The notes beneath the pieces are model-generated. The model made no database searches. It worked only from the letters and a program-made list of their open reading frames with translations, and was not told the DNA's origin. From positions 64,030,591-64,094,590 of the forward strand of contig OZ038380.1 of NCBI GenBank assembly GCA_964036045.1: DNA of 64,000 nt, in the 5' to 3' direction. Below are positions 1 through 10,824 of this stretch, piece after piece. Made by a program: the position numbers and the translations under genes. The stretch comes from Eutreptiella sp. 'Long Island Sound 2002' (Eukaryota; Euglenozoa; Euglenophyceae; Eutreptiales; Eutreptiaceae). How positions within the stretch are numbered: position 1 is the first letter of the stretch; the number at the start of each line of letters is the position of its first letter.

Positions 1-46
1 AGACGTCACGTTTGGTCATAGGACAGGGCACACGCCCCCCGCCGGC

Positions 47-2212
47 ATGCACCGCCCCAACCAATGGCGCTTTGTGGCCACCTGGCTCATGGCGCATATG
101 GGAGCCTACAGCCCAGATGAAATGAACAGACTGCACTGGCGGTGGCACCAGCGCGCCGCCCTGCGCATCCGTGCGGCCATGCAGGACCATAATATCTGGA
201 ACATCCCTGGATCACCGGGCCACCAGGGACACGCCTCAGGCCACCGGCGGCCGCGGTCCCAAGACGTCCCGGGGCCCCCCGGACAGGCGGCGCGCCGAAA
301 CTCACCGGAACACCCACGGGGTCCACCACCCGGTAGGGGTTCCCCCTCTGGCACATACAGCAGCCCCCTGCGGCTGTTCGCCCCACGGAGGAGCCCGGGC
401 AGTCCCCACGCCTCGAGGGTGCAAGGGGACACGCCGAAGCAGCACCAAGAAACGAGGCACCCTGGCCGATCCCGTCGCCGCAGCCGCACACCGCCCCCCG
501 CAGCGCGACGAGTCGTCTTCAATGAGGATATGGACAGGGACCACGGGGGCCCCCGCGACCCCCTATCTCGGCGAACATCATCGACCTCCGACCTCAGACG
601 CCGGTCCAAGAGGCCCCGCACCGAGCGGACGCACATCCCCACCATTCTCACGCCAGCCGAGCGCGAGCGGCAGGCAACGCTTCAAGCGGACCCTCGCCAG
701 ACGGCGGGCGAAACGTGCAGCTCATCTGCCGCCTCCCTCCCGGGGTCAGCGGCCGATCCGCTACCGAGAGGACCACACGCCACGGACACGCGACCAAGGG
801 AGCCCGGGCCCGACCCCAGCCCTACGCAAGGGGCGGGGGGGCAGTCCTCCCCGCAGTCCAGAAGCCGCCAGGCCACGGAGGGCACGTCGCGGCAGCCGGG
901 ACACGACGCGAGCGGACCAAGGGCGGACACAGAGATGACGGGGACCTCCAGCCCCCAGGAGCCCGCTGGCCCGCTGCCCACCGCCACGCCCTGCTCGATG
1001 CCCCGGCAACGGGAACCCCCCACGGAGTACGTGCCTGGGGGACAACCGGGCGCCATCTCACGGCACCCCTCCCCGGCTGACGCGGCACTGGACCAAGACT
1101 GGGTGGTCATCCCCCCCCCGCCACCCCGACCGCCACAGCAACGGGGCACGGATCCCTTCGACGACGCGGAACTGAAGGCGCTCTACGACATCCACGCTTC
1201 CACGCCCTCGAGCCAGCTGGTGGCCACCCTCCGGGAATACCTCCGTAACGTCGTCCCGAACAGGCTTTTCGCCGTAGTCCCCCTGCCACATGCCCCGACA
1301 ACCCAAACCTTTGTGCGACAGCTCCAGGCGCTCGTCACCCCCGGGACACAGGTCTCTGACGACCTCCTTGAAGCATGGATCCGGTGGTTCAACACCCACC
1401 AACCGGCCCAAGGGGGCGTGTGGGTCCCACACCTGGGCTGGGTACACACGCTCATTGCGCCACCGACAGACCCCAGGCCCGCAGCCACCACCGGAGGCCG
1501 GGAGCGGGCCGCCCCACCACCGAGACCCGACGACCTCCGTATCCCACCGCACGAAGGCCTGGAGGCATGGGAAAGCGGGACCGCCCGTAGCAGGGGGCAC
1601 AACCTCACGAACCTGACGGCGCACTACCCGGAGAGGACACGCGCAGCACCCCCGCCGCGCGAACGTGACCCCAGTACCATCGCCATGATCGTGTTGGAGA
1701 ATGGCCACTACTATCAGGTGCGGATCATCCCGCACCCGCAGGACAACCATTGGAGCCTGGAGACCTTCAACTCCATGCTCTGGGCGACCACGGGCCTGCC
1801 GGACAACCCTACCCCCCTGCTCCCAAACCAACCCCCGGACCCCCTGACGGCCATTGTGTCGGGGGCGGCAGGCACCTGGCACGCAGGCCACGCCCTCTAC
1901 TGCCTCTGGCGGTGGGCGCAGCGCCGCTGGCCGCACACCAGGGCGTGGTCAGCGGCGTGGAGATTCTACCTCGACGGCCGGCAGCAGATGGAGGCCATCC
2001 CGGAACCGACGGCGGAAACCCCCACTGAGCCCAACCTATGTCCCGTCTTCGCGATCCACCAGATCCGGGCACTGGCGCTGGGTGGGCAGCTGCAGCCCGC
2101 CATCCGCACTGAGACGGAGGCCCGGGCGGCGCACGTGGCCCTGGTGCACGAGATCTTCAGTGCCCTCTGCAGCGCCCTCGTACAACGTACGGGTAACCCC
2201 CCAGGGCCCTGA
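47..2212 (+). CDS. R1 ORF, 721-aa protein of unknown function
   Basis: Uninterrupted reading frame of 721 codons from an ATG at 47 to TGA. Three parts are visible: an N-terminal Trp/His/Arg-rich stretch (residues 1-50, with a WRWHQR motif); a long low-complexity Pro/Arg/Ser/Gly stretch (about 50-390); and a more ordered C-terminal part (about 390-720) rich in Trp, with the segment YCLWRWAQRRWPHTRAW near 630. Residues from about 541 onward match the ORF at 21,926-23,227 with mostly conservative changes, so that part is probably a real protein domain. No known domain is recognised. The start is uncertain because the window edge is only 46 bases upstream. The T-poor composition of this strand also lengthens ORFs by chance, so the N-terminal half is less certain than the C-terminal half. 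Confidence 0.5.
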   Translation: MHRPNQWRFVATWLMAHMGAYSPDEMNRLHWRWHQRAALRIRAAMQDHNIWNIPGSPGHQGHASGHRRPRSQDVPGPPGQAARRNSPEHPRGPPPGRGSPSGTYSSPLRLFAPRRSPGSPHASRVQGDTPKQHQETRHPGRSRRRSRTPPPAARRVVFNEDMDRDHGGPRDPLSRRTSSTSDLRRRSKRPRTERTHIPTILTPAERERQATLQADPRQTAGETCSSSAASLPGSAADPLPRGPHATDTRPREPGPDPSPTQGAGGQSSPQSRSRQATEGTSRQPGHDASGPRADTEMTGTSSPQEPAGPLPTATPCSMPRQREPPTEYVPGGQPGAISRHPSPADAALDQDWVVIPPPPPRPPQQRGTDPFDDAELKALYDIHASTPSSQLVATLREYLRNVVPNRLFAVVPLPHAPTTQTFVRQLQALVTPGTQVSDDLLEAWIRWFNTHQPAQGGVWVPHLGWVHTLIAPPTDPRPAATTGGRERAAPPPRPDDLRIPPHEGLEAWESGTARSRGHNLTNLTAHYPERTRAAPPPRERDPSTIAMIVLENGHYYQVRIIPHPQDNHWSLETFNSMLWATTGLPDNPTPLLPNQPPDPLTAIVSGAAGTWHAGHALYCLWRWAQRRWPHTRAWSAAWRFYLDGRQQMEAIPEPTAETPTEPNLCPVFAIHQIRALALGGQLQPAIRTETEARAAHVALVHEIFSALCSALVQRTGNPPGP

Positions 2213-3360
2213 CCCGCGACCAACCACAGGACCTGCAGCAACGACGCACGGCCGCACGCGCACGGCACGAGTCCCACACCAGCCACGCGCAGGGAAGAAA
2301 CGGCGCGGCGGACCCGGGACCGCCTCCTTTGACCAGAGGGCCGGACGATGACTGTCGCGCCAGCAGCAGCGGGGTCAGCCACGAACCACAACGACCCCGA
2401 CCGGGCAGACCTCGCCCAACACGACCCCTCGTACAACCCAGCAACGCGCGGCCGCGCAACATGCTGCGGCACCACCCGTCGGCCGGACACACCAGCGGGG
2501 ACGGCGTCCACCTGCCCAGCACGCACAACGAACACCCAAGGAGTGGAGGCTAGCCTTAGCAGCCCACGGTGTCGGACACAAATACGACCCCAGCGACCTC
2601 TTCCCACATCCCCCGGACGAGGGCCGCACTTCCCGGACCTCAGCGACCCGCCTGCAATAAGGAAAAGGGGGCAGCGCCACACCCGGGACCGCCATCCCAC
2701 CTGACCCTCCCCTCCCACGTAACGGGTCCGCGAGGGGCCGGGCAAAGGGGCCAGCCACACACGCGGAGCCCGCGGCCGAACCGATGACCACGGGGGTGTT
2801 GTCGAACAGCGCACGCCACCGGATCCAGGCACTGACGCTGGGCGATTGACGGCAACCCGCCGTCCGCACTGAGGCGGAGACCCGGGCGGCACGCCCAGCC
2901 CTTGTGCACGCAAACTTCAGTAACCCCCACGGCGCCCCGGTGCGACGCATGGGGCGCCGCCCCAGGACCCTGAGCCGCGCCTGGCGACAGGTCCTACCGC
3001 AACGACTCGGTGGCACACAGCCGCGCAACACACCCCAGCAACACCTGACGGTCCGACAAACCGACGAGACCGACGTCAACATGCCGGACACATGCAACAG
3101 ATGCCCGGAGCGTGGAGGCCAGCCTTTGCAACCCGTGGTGTCAAGCACGCACGGAAACCCCACGACTTCCTCCTACAACATCCCGGGCGAGGGCCACACT
3201 TCTCGGACCCCACGACCCACCTGCAGCAGGGAACGGGGCGGCGCCACGCCCGGACCAGTCCACCCGCCTCACCCTCCTCTCCCGCGAGCCAGATCCACAA
3301 GGGGCCGGGCAAAGGGCCCGGCCAAATACGCGGAACCCGCGGCCGGGCCGATAACCACAA
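2055..3360 (+). repeat. Diverged internal tandem duplication in the left R1 copy
   Basis: The segment starting at about 2,058 (ATCCGGGCACTGGCGCTGG) recurs in diverged form at about 2,819 (ATCCAGGCACTGACGCTGG). The matching CGCAACA, GTCGGCCGG/GGTCCGACA and TCCCGG...CACTT landmarks follow in the same order, offset by about 760 bases at the start. The second copy is shorter, so it has internal deletions. The right R1 copy has only one such segment, so the duplication is specific to this copy. The second copy does not keep the reading frame (a TGA follows at about 2,848). Confidence 0.6.
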
Positions 3361-3944
3361 GAATGTTAAAGAACCACCAGCCAGAGTATTACCGTCCAGG
3401 GCGAGCATCCGGAGATAAGTGCACTGCAGGGACCAGCGCGCACCTCCGCCGGGGAGTTGAGCGCTTGGGACGCGTAAGGTTACGACACGTATAACCTATG
3501 CGAATGGTACGAGGGGCACACCCCCTGCAGACAGTTAACAGCGTCCATGAGAGGGAGGGGGGCTGCAACACTACCCGGTACTCCTGTCCTCCACAACCCT
3601 ACCCGGGGCATCCGGGGGGCCACAAGGTCACCACAGGGGGCCGCGCCGACCCCCCTGCAAACAGGCACGGGTGTGTTACGCCGAGCCCAACCCGCCACGT
3701 CGGACGGAGCGTCCCGACACCACAGCACAAGCCGAACCACCCTAACCATCCTAGCCACCACACCCGGCACCATGACACAGACACGCCACCAAAATGACCC
3801 GCAACGCACGACACAAAAAGGCGCACGGCAGACAGACAGGCACGAGCACGAGCACAGCACCACCGAGCTGGAGCAACGCCCTGGGGCTTCCATGGGGAGC
3901 ACAGGGACACACCGAGGGGGACCGGCGGGGCCTTGCCACCGACG

Positions 3945-4112
3945 GAGGGTGTACATATGAGTGGCACAAGCGAAACTGGAAGTACGGCTACGGAGCACCG
4001 CGAAATACCGGATAATGGATTGTGCATGCAACACTGCCAGGGCGGGGCAGGGAACAGGGCACCGACAGGGGGAAAAACTTTTTTTACAGCGGTCCGACCA
4101 CTTGTCATGGCT
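3945..4112 (+). other. Segment inverted relative to the right R1 locus
   Basis: The block GGGTGTACATATGAGTGGC... through ACAGCGGTCCGACCACTT...TTTTCTCCC is the reverse complement of about 24,070-24,245, where the same landmarks (GGGAGAAAAG, AAGTGGTTTGACCGCTGT, GCATGTAACGCTGCC read backwards) occur on the other strand. Both copies sit directly after R1, so the flanking R1 is colinear while this ~165-bp segment is flipped. At the right locus it merges into a minus-strand RE2 gag fragment. Confidence 0.65.
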
Positions 4113-4129
4113 TTTCTCCCCCGCGGCGG

Positions 4130-5680
4130 GCGGGCGGCGCACAGTACAAACGTACCGTGCCGGCCCTACACACCCGGCACCGACCAACATCGCAGCAAGC
4201 GGCACATCCGCACACAACAAATCCGACTGCGCGAACGCCCGCTGCGACGACAAGGAACAAACGCCGAACACAGCAACCAAGAGGCGACTAACACGACCAC
4301 ACACCGCCAGAACCACTACAGCGGACGCAACGTGACCGTGAACTGACTGCGCGCGCACCGACCAGCGCCAAGCTGGCCGGGCGTGCATGGGCTGGTGCGA
4401 GAGCGACGACCAACGAGCTAGCGACACCGTAGCGAGCCGCGCCCCCCGACCACCATGGCCACAAGCACAGAGGAACACTGCGACTCTACCGCTGCGGACG
4501 CGGCACACGAACGTTCCCAAACTACACTACACGACACTTGTACAAACCAAGACGCCACAAACCGACGCGGACACAAGCGTGCTGGCTAAACGGGCAGGAT
4601 TTGACGATAAGACCACCAGCAGCAAGGCAACGGAACCCACACGAACCCGGCCGACCATGAGGCGGCCAGGACAACCACGCACCAACCACACCACAGCTGC
4701 AGCCACCACTTGACCGTAAACAGACCACACGCAAGCCGGCCAACGCCGAACCAGCCAGGCGTGCACGGGTCGAAACGGAAACGGCACCCAACAAGTTGGC
4801 AACACCGTGGTGCGCCATGCCCACCGACGATCGTACCCACGAACACAGCAGAACACCAAAACGCTGCCAATACAAACGCGACCAACCAACGGTAACAAAC
4901 TACACAACACTACACTTGGACAAACCACGAGGCCACTGACCAGCACCGACACGGACATGCCAGCTGCATAAACAACATGCGGCGGAAGGACCACCGGCAG
5001 CAGCGCAATGGAACCCACGCAAACCAAGCTGACCATAAGGCGGCCAAGACGACCGCAAACCAACAACACTGCAGCTGCAGCCGCCACTTGACCGTAAACA
5101 GACCACACGCAAGCCGGCCAACACCAAACCAGCCAGGCGTGCACGGGTCGAAACGGAAACAGCGCCCAACAGGTTGGCAACACCGTGGTGCGCCGCGCCC
5201 ACCGACGATCGTACCCACGAACACAGCAGAACACCACAACGCTGCCAACACAAACGCGACCAACCAACGGTAACAAACTACACAACACTACACTTGGACA
5301 AACCACGACGCCACTCGCCAGCACCGACACGGACATGCCAGCTGCATAAACAACATGCGGCGGAACGGCCACCGGCAGCAGCGCAATGGAATCCAAGCAA
5401 ACCAAGCCGACCATGAGGCGGCCAAGACGACCGCGAACCAACAACACCGCAGCTGCAGCCGCCACTTGACCGTAAACAGACCACACGCAAGCCGGCCAAC
5501 ACCAAACCAGCCAGGCGTGCACGGGTCGAAAGGGGAACAGCGTCCAAAGGGTTGGTGACACAGTGGTGCGCCGCGCCCGCGGACGACCATGCCCACGAAC
5601 AAAACTTGGCTCTACCATCACGCAACCGACCAACCTACATTAACAAACTACACCGCAACAGTACCATACGACCAACCAAC
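4130..5680. repeat. 378-bp tandem array, about four units
   Basis: The anchor GTGCACGGGTCGAAA occurs at 4,761, 5,139 and 5,517, exactly 378 bases apart, and a diverged form (GTGCATGGGCTGG) lies at 4,383. The two right-hand units are nearly identical and the leftmost is the most diverged. The period is 126 codons, so minus-strand frames stay open across the array (4,527-5,633 minus, 368 codons, Val/Leu/Cys/Trp-rich). The minus strand is A-poor, and A-poor DNA has few stop codons, so I treat this as a repeat rather than a gene. Confidence 0.85.
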
Positions 5681-8600
5681 CGGCCACAACGGCCTACTTC
5701 GAACCCCCGGCCCCCCGGGAGAGCGCAAGCTCCACCGAGTCAGGAGATGTGAGTGTGCGCCACGGCATGCGAGTCCCGTAGCACGTGCTTCTTCAAGTCG
5801 CCTCACACCTACTGAAAACCAACCCAGATGGGGGTGCCTGCAGGACAGGGCCTTTGGCCTGGCTCCGGGCCCCTGGGCCCGGGAATCCGGAGGTTGATGA
5901 GGATGTGCGGTGGGACCCTCCCCCACGTATCATCCGCCCGAAGGAGAGGAATGTGAGACTTCGGTCGAACATGGGTTACCTCTCCGGGCAGAACCCGCTG
6001 TAGGGTACTGCTCGCGGCGACCGCGCCGTTCCCCCATGTGGGGGAGCCGCTTTGTGGGGGCACGTGAAATAGGGCCGTGGGTGGGTGAGCAAAAGCCCCT
6101 TGGTAAGTCCCCCCTGCGGGGCAACCCCAGTCCCGAGTCGACCTACCTACCTACCTACCTCGCTTTTTGCCCTCATCGCGCCTCCAACCTTTCTCACAGC
6201 TACTCCCGTCACTCTCTTTCCCCACCAACCTCTCAACCCGCATGTTCAGGTAAACAATCCATCTCAATTTCCAAGAACGAACCAATTTCCAAGAATGAAT
6301 CAATCAAAGAAGCTCTCTAAGGAACGACATAGTTCCCCTTCAGTCGCACTTGCACATCACCACCATACAAACACTAACACACCACCTTGCACCCTGCACC
6401 ACATTCACACGACACAAATCATCACTGTACCTTATTCTACACTCATCGATCACCACTCCGCCACCACCGCTCCATTTTTCGACTGGACTACAATGACAAC
6501 ATCGAGTGCTTCAACATTATTGAATTTGCCTGTTCCCATGCCCCCTCTCCCGATCACAAGCGCTTCGACATCAAGGAGACTTTCACACGTTAACAGAATT
6601 TCGATTTCTGTCCCTCATGATTTGATCCCTAACGACTTGGTCCCAAAAAACAGGTGACGCGGATGCAGGAGCGCCGCCTGTCCGCCTCGCCCCGCAGGAG
6701 AACCGCAGTCGCATTTGACTGCGCTGCGTGACGTAAGGAAAGCCTGTAGTCAGAGATCTGCAGGGATTTTTTCTGTGCATTTCAGATTTTATTATAAAAA
6801 TTGAGATTTCTGATTATATAAGTGTTCAGCGACAGTCTAATCTCCAGGAGCGGCATTCGTGCATGCTATATATGAGTGCATTCACGCTGCCAGCGTCGTG
6901 AGCCTTTCTTTTGTTGTATTTTAGGATGCAAAGAAGGTGAAAAGCTTCGTGCTTCTAGCACGGGGCATGGAGCGGGCAGTGGCTCGTGAATCGACGACGT
7001 GAACGCTGAACAGCAGGAGCCGTGGGTATTCTTTTGCCATTTTTTCGTGTCCGCCCGCATGCCTTGTACTCCGTGTCCACAGAGATTGTAGTCGCAGTCC
7101 CTCAAGGTGTTACGGGCTTTCGAAACAGTGCAAATACTCGCTTTTCGGGGTTTGAGGGAAACCATGGCAGGGGATTGTGGACAACAAAATCGGGCAAGAA
7201 GATTTTCCATGAGCTGGCAAAACTGTCAAGGAGCCGGGTAAACGACATCTTCGAGGGAAAAGGGGCGACCGGTGCAGCCTCCTGCTACAGCATGTTCACC
7301 CATTGCACGTGCACAGACCATGTTCAACACACACAATCACCAAAGATTGACCCTCTTCAATTCCATGGGAGATCAAGTTGTCATGACACATGCAAAGCAA
7401 ACAAATGATAAGCCAAGGAATGAAGAATTGCTTTGCCTTGCGGAGCAAAGACCGGGTTTATTCTCTCCCTTCTGGTGCGCCTACCTCAGCCACATCCACT
7501 TCCACCTCACTTCCACTAGGGCTCCTCCAGCTTCAGGGGACTCGTGGTCCCCCATGCTGGTAGGCGTGGCACTGCCGAAGCAGATGCGCCCATTAACGTA
7601 CACCGGTCTCTTCCCAAGTGCAGTGATGCACCCAAGGTCGACAGCCGGTGTGGGCGGAGGCACCACACCTGGGTTTAGCCAGATCCTTAACTCCGGGCCT
7701 TCTATCATCCATTGGAGTCGCCCTAGCTTCGGATTCGTTTCCATTTCCGTAACAGTGTAGAACTATCACTATTAGCACCCATTGGGAAGAATTTTCAAAC
7801 CATCGGCCCGCATTGAGGAACACAGAGCACGCGGACGCCAGCAGGAACACAAGAAGGGCGAGCGCACACACAACAGGCCTGGTCCGAATAAAAAATGTTA
7901 AATCCTTCATCTGGTGGTTTATAAATAATATGATTTCGGAATTCTCATGAAATTATATCCACAATCGCTGAAATCGCGAAAAGCGCTGAAAAAAAGAAGA
8001 CTGCAGCCAATTGGGATCCTAAAAGGCTTCACCCCCCTTCCCAGAGCATTGTCACCTGCTCGGAAAGACAAAAACAGGACGGGAGCCCTGGGGGCCTTGG
8101 GGCCCCTCTGATTGTGGCAGGGTACCACATACACCGTGGCCACCCGCCCAAGTAATTGGTGGGGGGGAAGAATTCAAAAGAATGAACTCCCTCCTGTCAC
8201 CACTAGACCTAAAAGCATAGGCCCAGCAGATCAAAGATAGAGAAAAGCAACGTCTTCGACCGATCTACATAAAAAGACCACAAACAGATACATGAAGCTT
8301 GACATGCACAGCATGAACTCCTCACATGACCCGCTGTCCCACCAAGAGACATGAGAGTAATGGACGAACTCCGGGAGACATTGGCGTTTTGGGGGGGGGT
8401 CATCATGCATCATGACAAGCGTAGACACAAACAATGTAGAGAAAAATGTTTTTTTCTTTTTTTTCGCAAAAAAACGTTTCCGAATAAAAAACTTTTTTTC
8501 AACCAATTTTCGGAGTCAAAGGACTCCAGGTGCAAGATGAGGTCGAACAAACGTCGCCGTCGCGTCCGGCTCGCGGAAAAATGGTCCTGGATCTGGTCAG

Positions 8601-9383
8601 ATGGTCCCAAGGTGCCCAAAATGCGGAGAATTGACAAAACAGTTTTCTACTAAAGATAGTAAAATGTGTTACTAAAAATAGCGCAGGCGAAGAATTGAGA
8701 TCTCCAAACTGAGGGACCCTGGAGGGAAACCGTTTTCACGAATGCGACGGCAACAGCTTCCTGGTGGCTGCAGATTCAGACCGAACGCGAAACAGAGCCG
8801 ATAGCACCAGGTTCTACAAATAGAATTTCTGTTACTAAAAATAGAGGAAGTGTTCCAAAAATAGAACGTGCTGCGCTCAAAATAGAAATGGCACTCCGGG
8901 AGGACTTTAGCACATCCGGTGGTCCCCATTGCGTCCGGCAACTTCGGAATATGTCACGTTGCACGAAAGAGTAGCAAAAACAAAGCCCGACAACACGACG
9001 TTGGTAAGGAGAGCAAAGCAAATAAATATCAACTTCATATCCCCTGCAAAATCTGGAATTCCAACCCAGAAGTCCACAAATGATTCCATATAGCGGGGGT
9101 GTTGCTCCCGCCAATGCACTTACCAAAGCCTCCGCCAAAATAAATAGCGAAGATGAGTGGTTCATGACAATTCATGATCCGTAGGAATCTTCTGAGCAAG
9201 CGGCGACCGATTGTGCACACAAAGAAAAAATGAACACAATCTAAGACAGATCTTGGTTCCATATGCCCACCTCATGTCAAGGAAATTGGATGGGGGGTAC
9301 TTGGGAGGTATTGAGCCATGGTATGTGCATCCCTGCGGCAAATTAAGCAAAAAAAATTGTGTCAATGGTAAAGAGAGAGACAC
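5681..9383. other. Gene-poor interval
   Basis: Lower-GC sequence with only short, unrelated ORFs on both strands and no recognisable protein motif. It includes a short (ACCT)5 microsatellite at 6,141-6,160, T-rich and A-rich runs near 8,440-8,510, and several copies of a short AAAAATAG word at 8,650-8,890. The right end (about 8,900-9,383) may include 3' non-coding sequence of the adjoining Ty3 element, but I could not match it to the element's other end. Confidence 0.5.
6141..6160. repeat. (ACCT)5 microsatellite
   Basis: Five perfect tandem ACCT units. Confidence 0.9.
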
Positions 9384-10821
9384 TCAATCCCGTTCGTGCA
9401 TGATAAAATGCACCAAGACATCCGTGACATCTAGACTGATCCCCTTTTTCTTGAGATACTCCAGCCACACCGTGGTATACCTCGGCAGTGAACTGCTCGG
9501 AGGTTCCCACCAGTCTCGCAAAGCCGCAAATTCTTTCCAACGAACCTTGTATAACCTCCCCGGGCATGGCGGGGTCCGGCTTGTCCGTTAGGATTGGCTC
9601 CGCGGTATAGTCATCCTCCTCAACGTCATCGTCGGAGTCCAGGTCTCCCGCCGTGAACTCAAATGTCACTGCTCGCCTGCTGGGATCCGGCGCCCGTGGT
9701 CGGAGTTGTGTATGGTCCCGATCCAGGATTTTGTTGTCTCCCACGTGGACGGCATACACGCCTTGCCCGATCTTGCGCACGATAATCCCTCGGATATACC
9801 ACGATTGTTGGCGATGGCGGGTTAGCACGTCCTTGTGATGGCACTCGACCCAAACGGTGTCTCTGAGGCAGTACTTGTGGATCTTGCTTTCCTTGAGGTA
9901 CTTGGCCCTCCGCTCATGCTCATGATGAAAGGACTTGCACACCTTGGCTGCTGTGGCATCCGCTTCACTCATCATGGCGTTCGCATCCCGAGCAACCTTG
10001 CCATGGTTCATCCACGGGAGAGTTCAAGACACTCGATCCCGTAGGAATGAAATGCGGTGCGGGGACAATCCCATAGGCCCCGGTAAGTCATGGAAGGCTT
10101 GTAAAACCCTCCGAAGAGAGTGAAACCAATTCCTACCCGGCTCCTCGATGTGCAGTTGGCAGAACTTCTCAAACATTTGCCTCTCGGCGACCTCCGCGCG
10201 GCCGTTTGACCGGCTTTGATACGCCACGGTCTTGGCATGCCGAATACCCATGTGCTTGCACATGATCTTAAACCAGGAGCCCACAAATTGACTCCCCTGG
10301 TCGTTGCAAATGACAGCAGGGACGTCGAAGATGGTCAGCCAATGCCAAATCATGCCTTGGGCAACGGTCTTCGCTTGGAGACCCGCTCCACACTTGTCTT
10401 TCTTGTCCTTCTTCTTGGACTTCTTACCCGGAACCGCCACGATGTACCCGCTTTGTCAGTCCACAGTGGAAAGAATACAATCATATTTTTCCCCCTCAAC
10501 TGTGACCTCGGGCATGGCAAACACGTCCATGGCAATGGAGCGCATCGGTGCCTTGGGGATCGCCGTATAAACCGGATTCCCCGCTGTGGAGTGGTTCGGG
10601 CTTTTGCTGGGCCTACACACGGCACCATCGTTGCAATAACGATGTAAGATTGCGTAGTATCCGGGAGGGAACTCAAACCTCCATTTGTGATCTTGTTGCA
10701 TCTTGTCGCGGCCCGGATGCATAAGTTGGGGGTTGTGCCAATGGTCTATGAGCGCCTCGACCCGATTTTCCAGCACCAATAGGTTGTCGCTGAGGAAGAG
10801 CTTGTCTCCGTCCTCCGTCAA
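9384..10821 (-). pseudogene. Ty3 integrase with C-terminal chromodomain (broken)
   Basis: Three in-frame pieces (10,821-10,456; 10,440-10,024; 10,011-9,343) are separated only by stop codons. The first piece has the HHCC-like zinc-binding region (HWHN...MHPGRDKM...). The catalytic triad is present: Asp in AMDVFAMP, Asp in ICNDQGSQF, and Glu in GRAEVAERQ. One stop replaces the Arg of the conserved VDR motif, and another replaces the Arg after DRVS. Near 9,556-9,563 a frameshift in a C/G run moves the frame, after which a chromodomain (LYKVRWKEF...WEPPSS) reads to a TGA at 9,384. Integrase inserts the cDNA and the chromodomain normally steers insertion to marked chromatin. This copy cannot make an intact enzyme. 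Confidence 0.9.
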
Positions 10822-10824
10822 GCC

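Larger units (their letters stand above)
1..3945 (+). repeat. R1 dispersed repeat, left copy
   Basis: C-rich, T-poor block that recurs at 22,341-24,055 in the same orientation. Similarity begins near 1,667 (ACCATCGCCATGATCGTG is shared) and runs through the 3' third of the long ORF and about 1.7 kb of downstream sequence, ending near 3,945 in GACGG-type sequence. The upstream 1.6 kb, which codes for a low-complexity Pro/Arg region, has no partner in the window, so the right copy may be 5'-truncated. No reverse transcriptase, transposase or terminal repeat was seen, so the class of element is unknown. It could be the 3' part of a non-LTR element or an unclassified non-autonomous repeat. Confidence 0.75.

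Noticed and set aside
4527-5633. Minus-strand 368-codon hydrophobic repeat protein
   Set aside because: It is a by-product of a 378-bp tandem array on an A-poor strand. The Val/Leu/Cys/Trp content is what such composition gives. Kept only as a repeat and a low-level finding.
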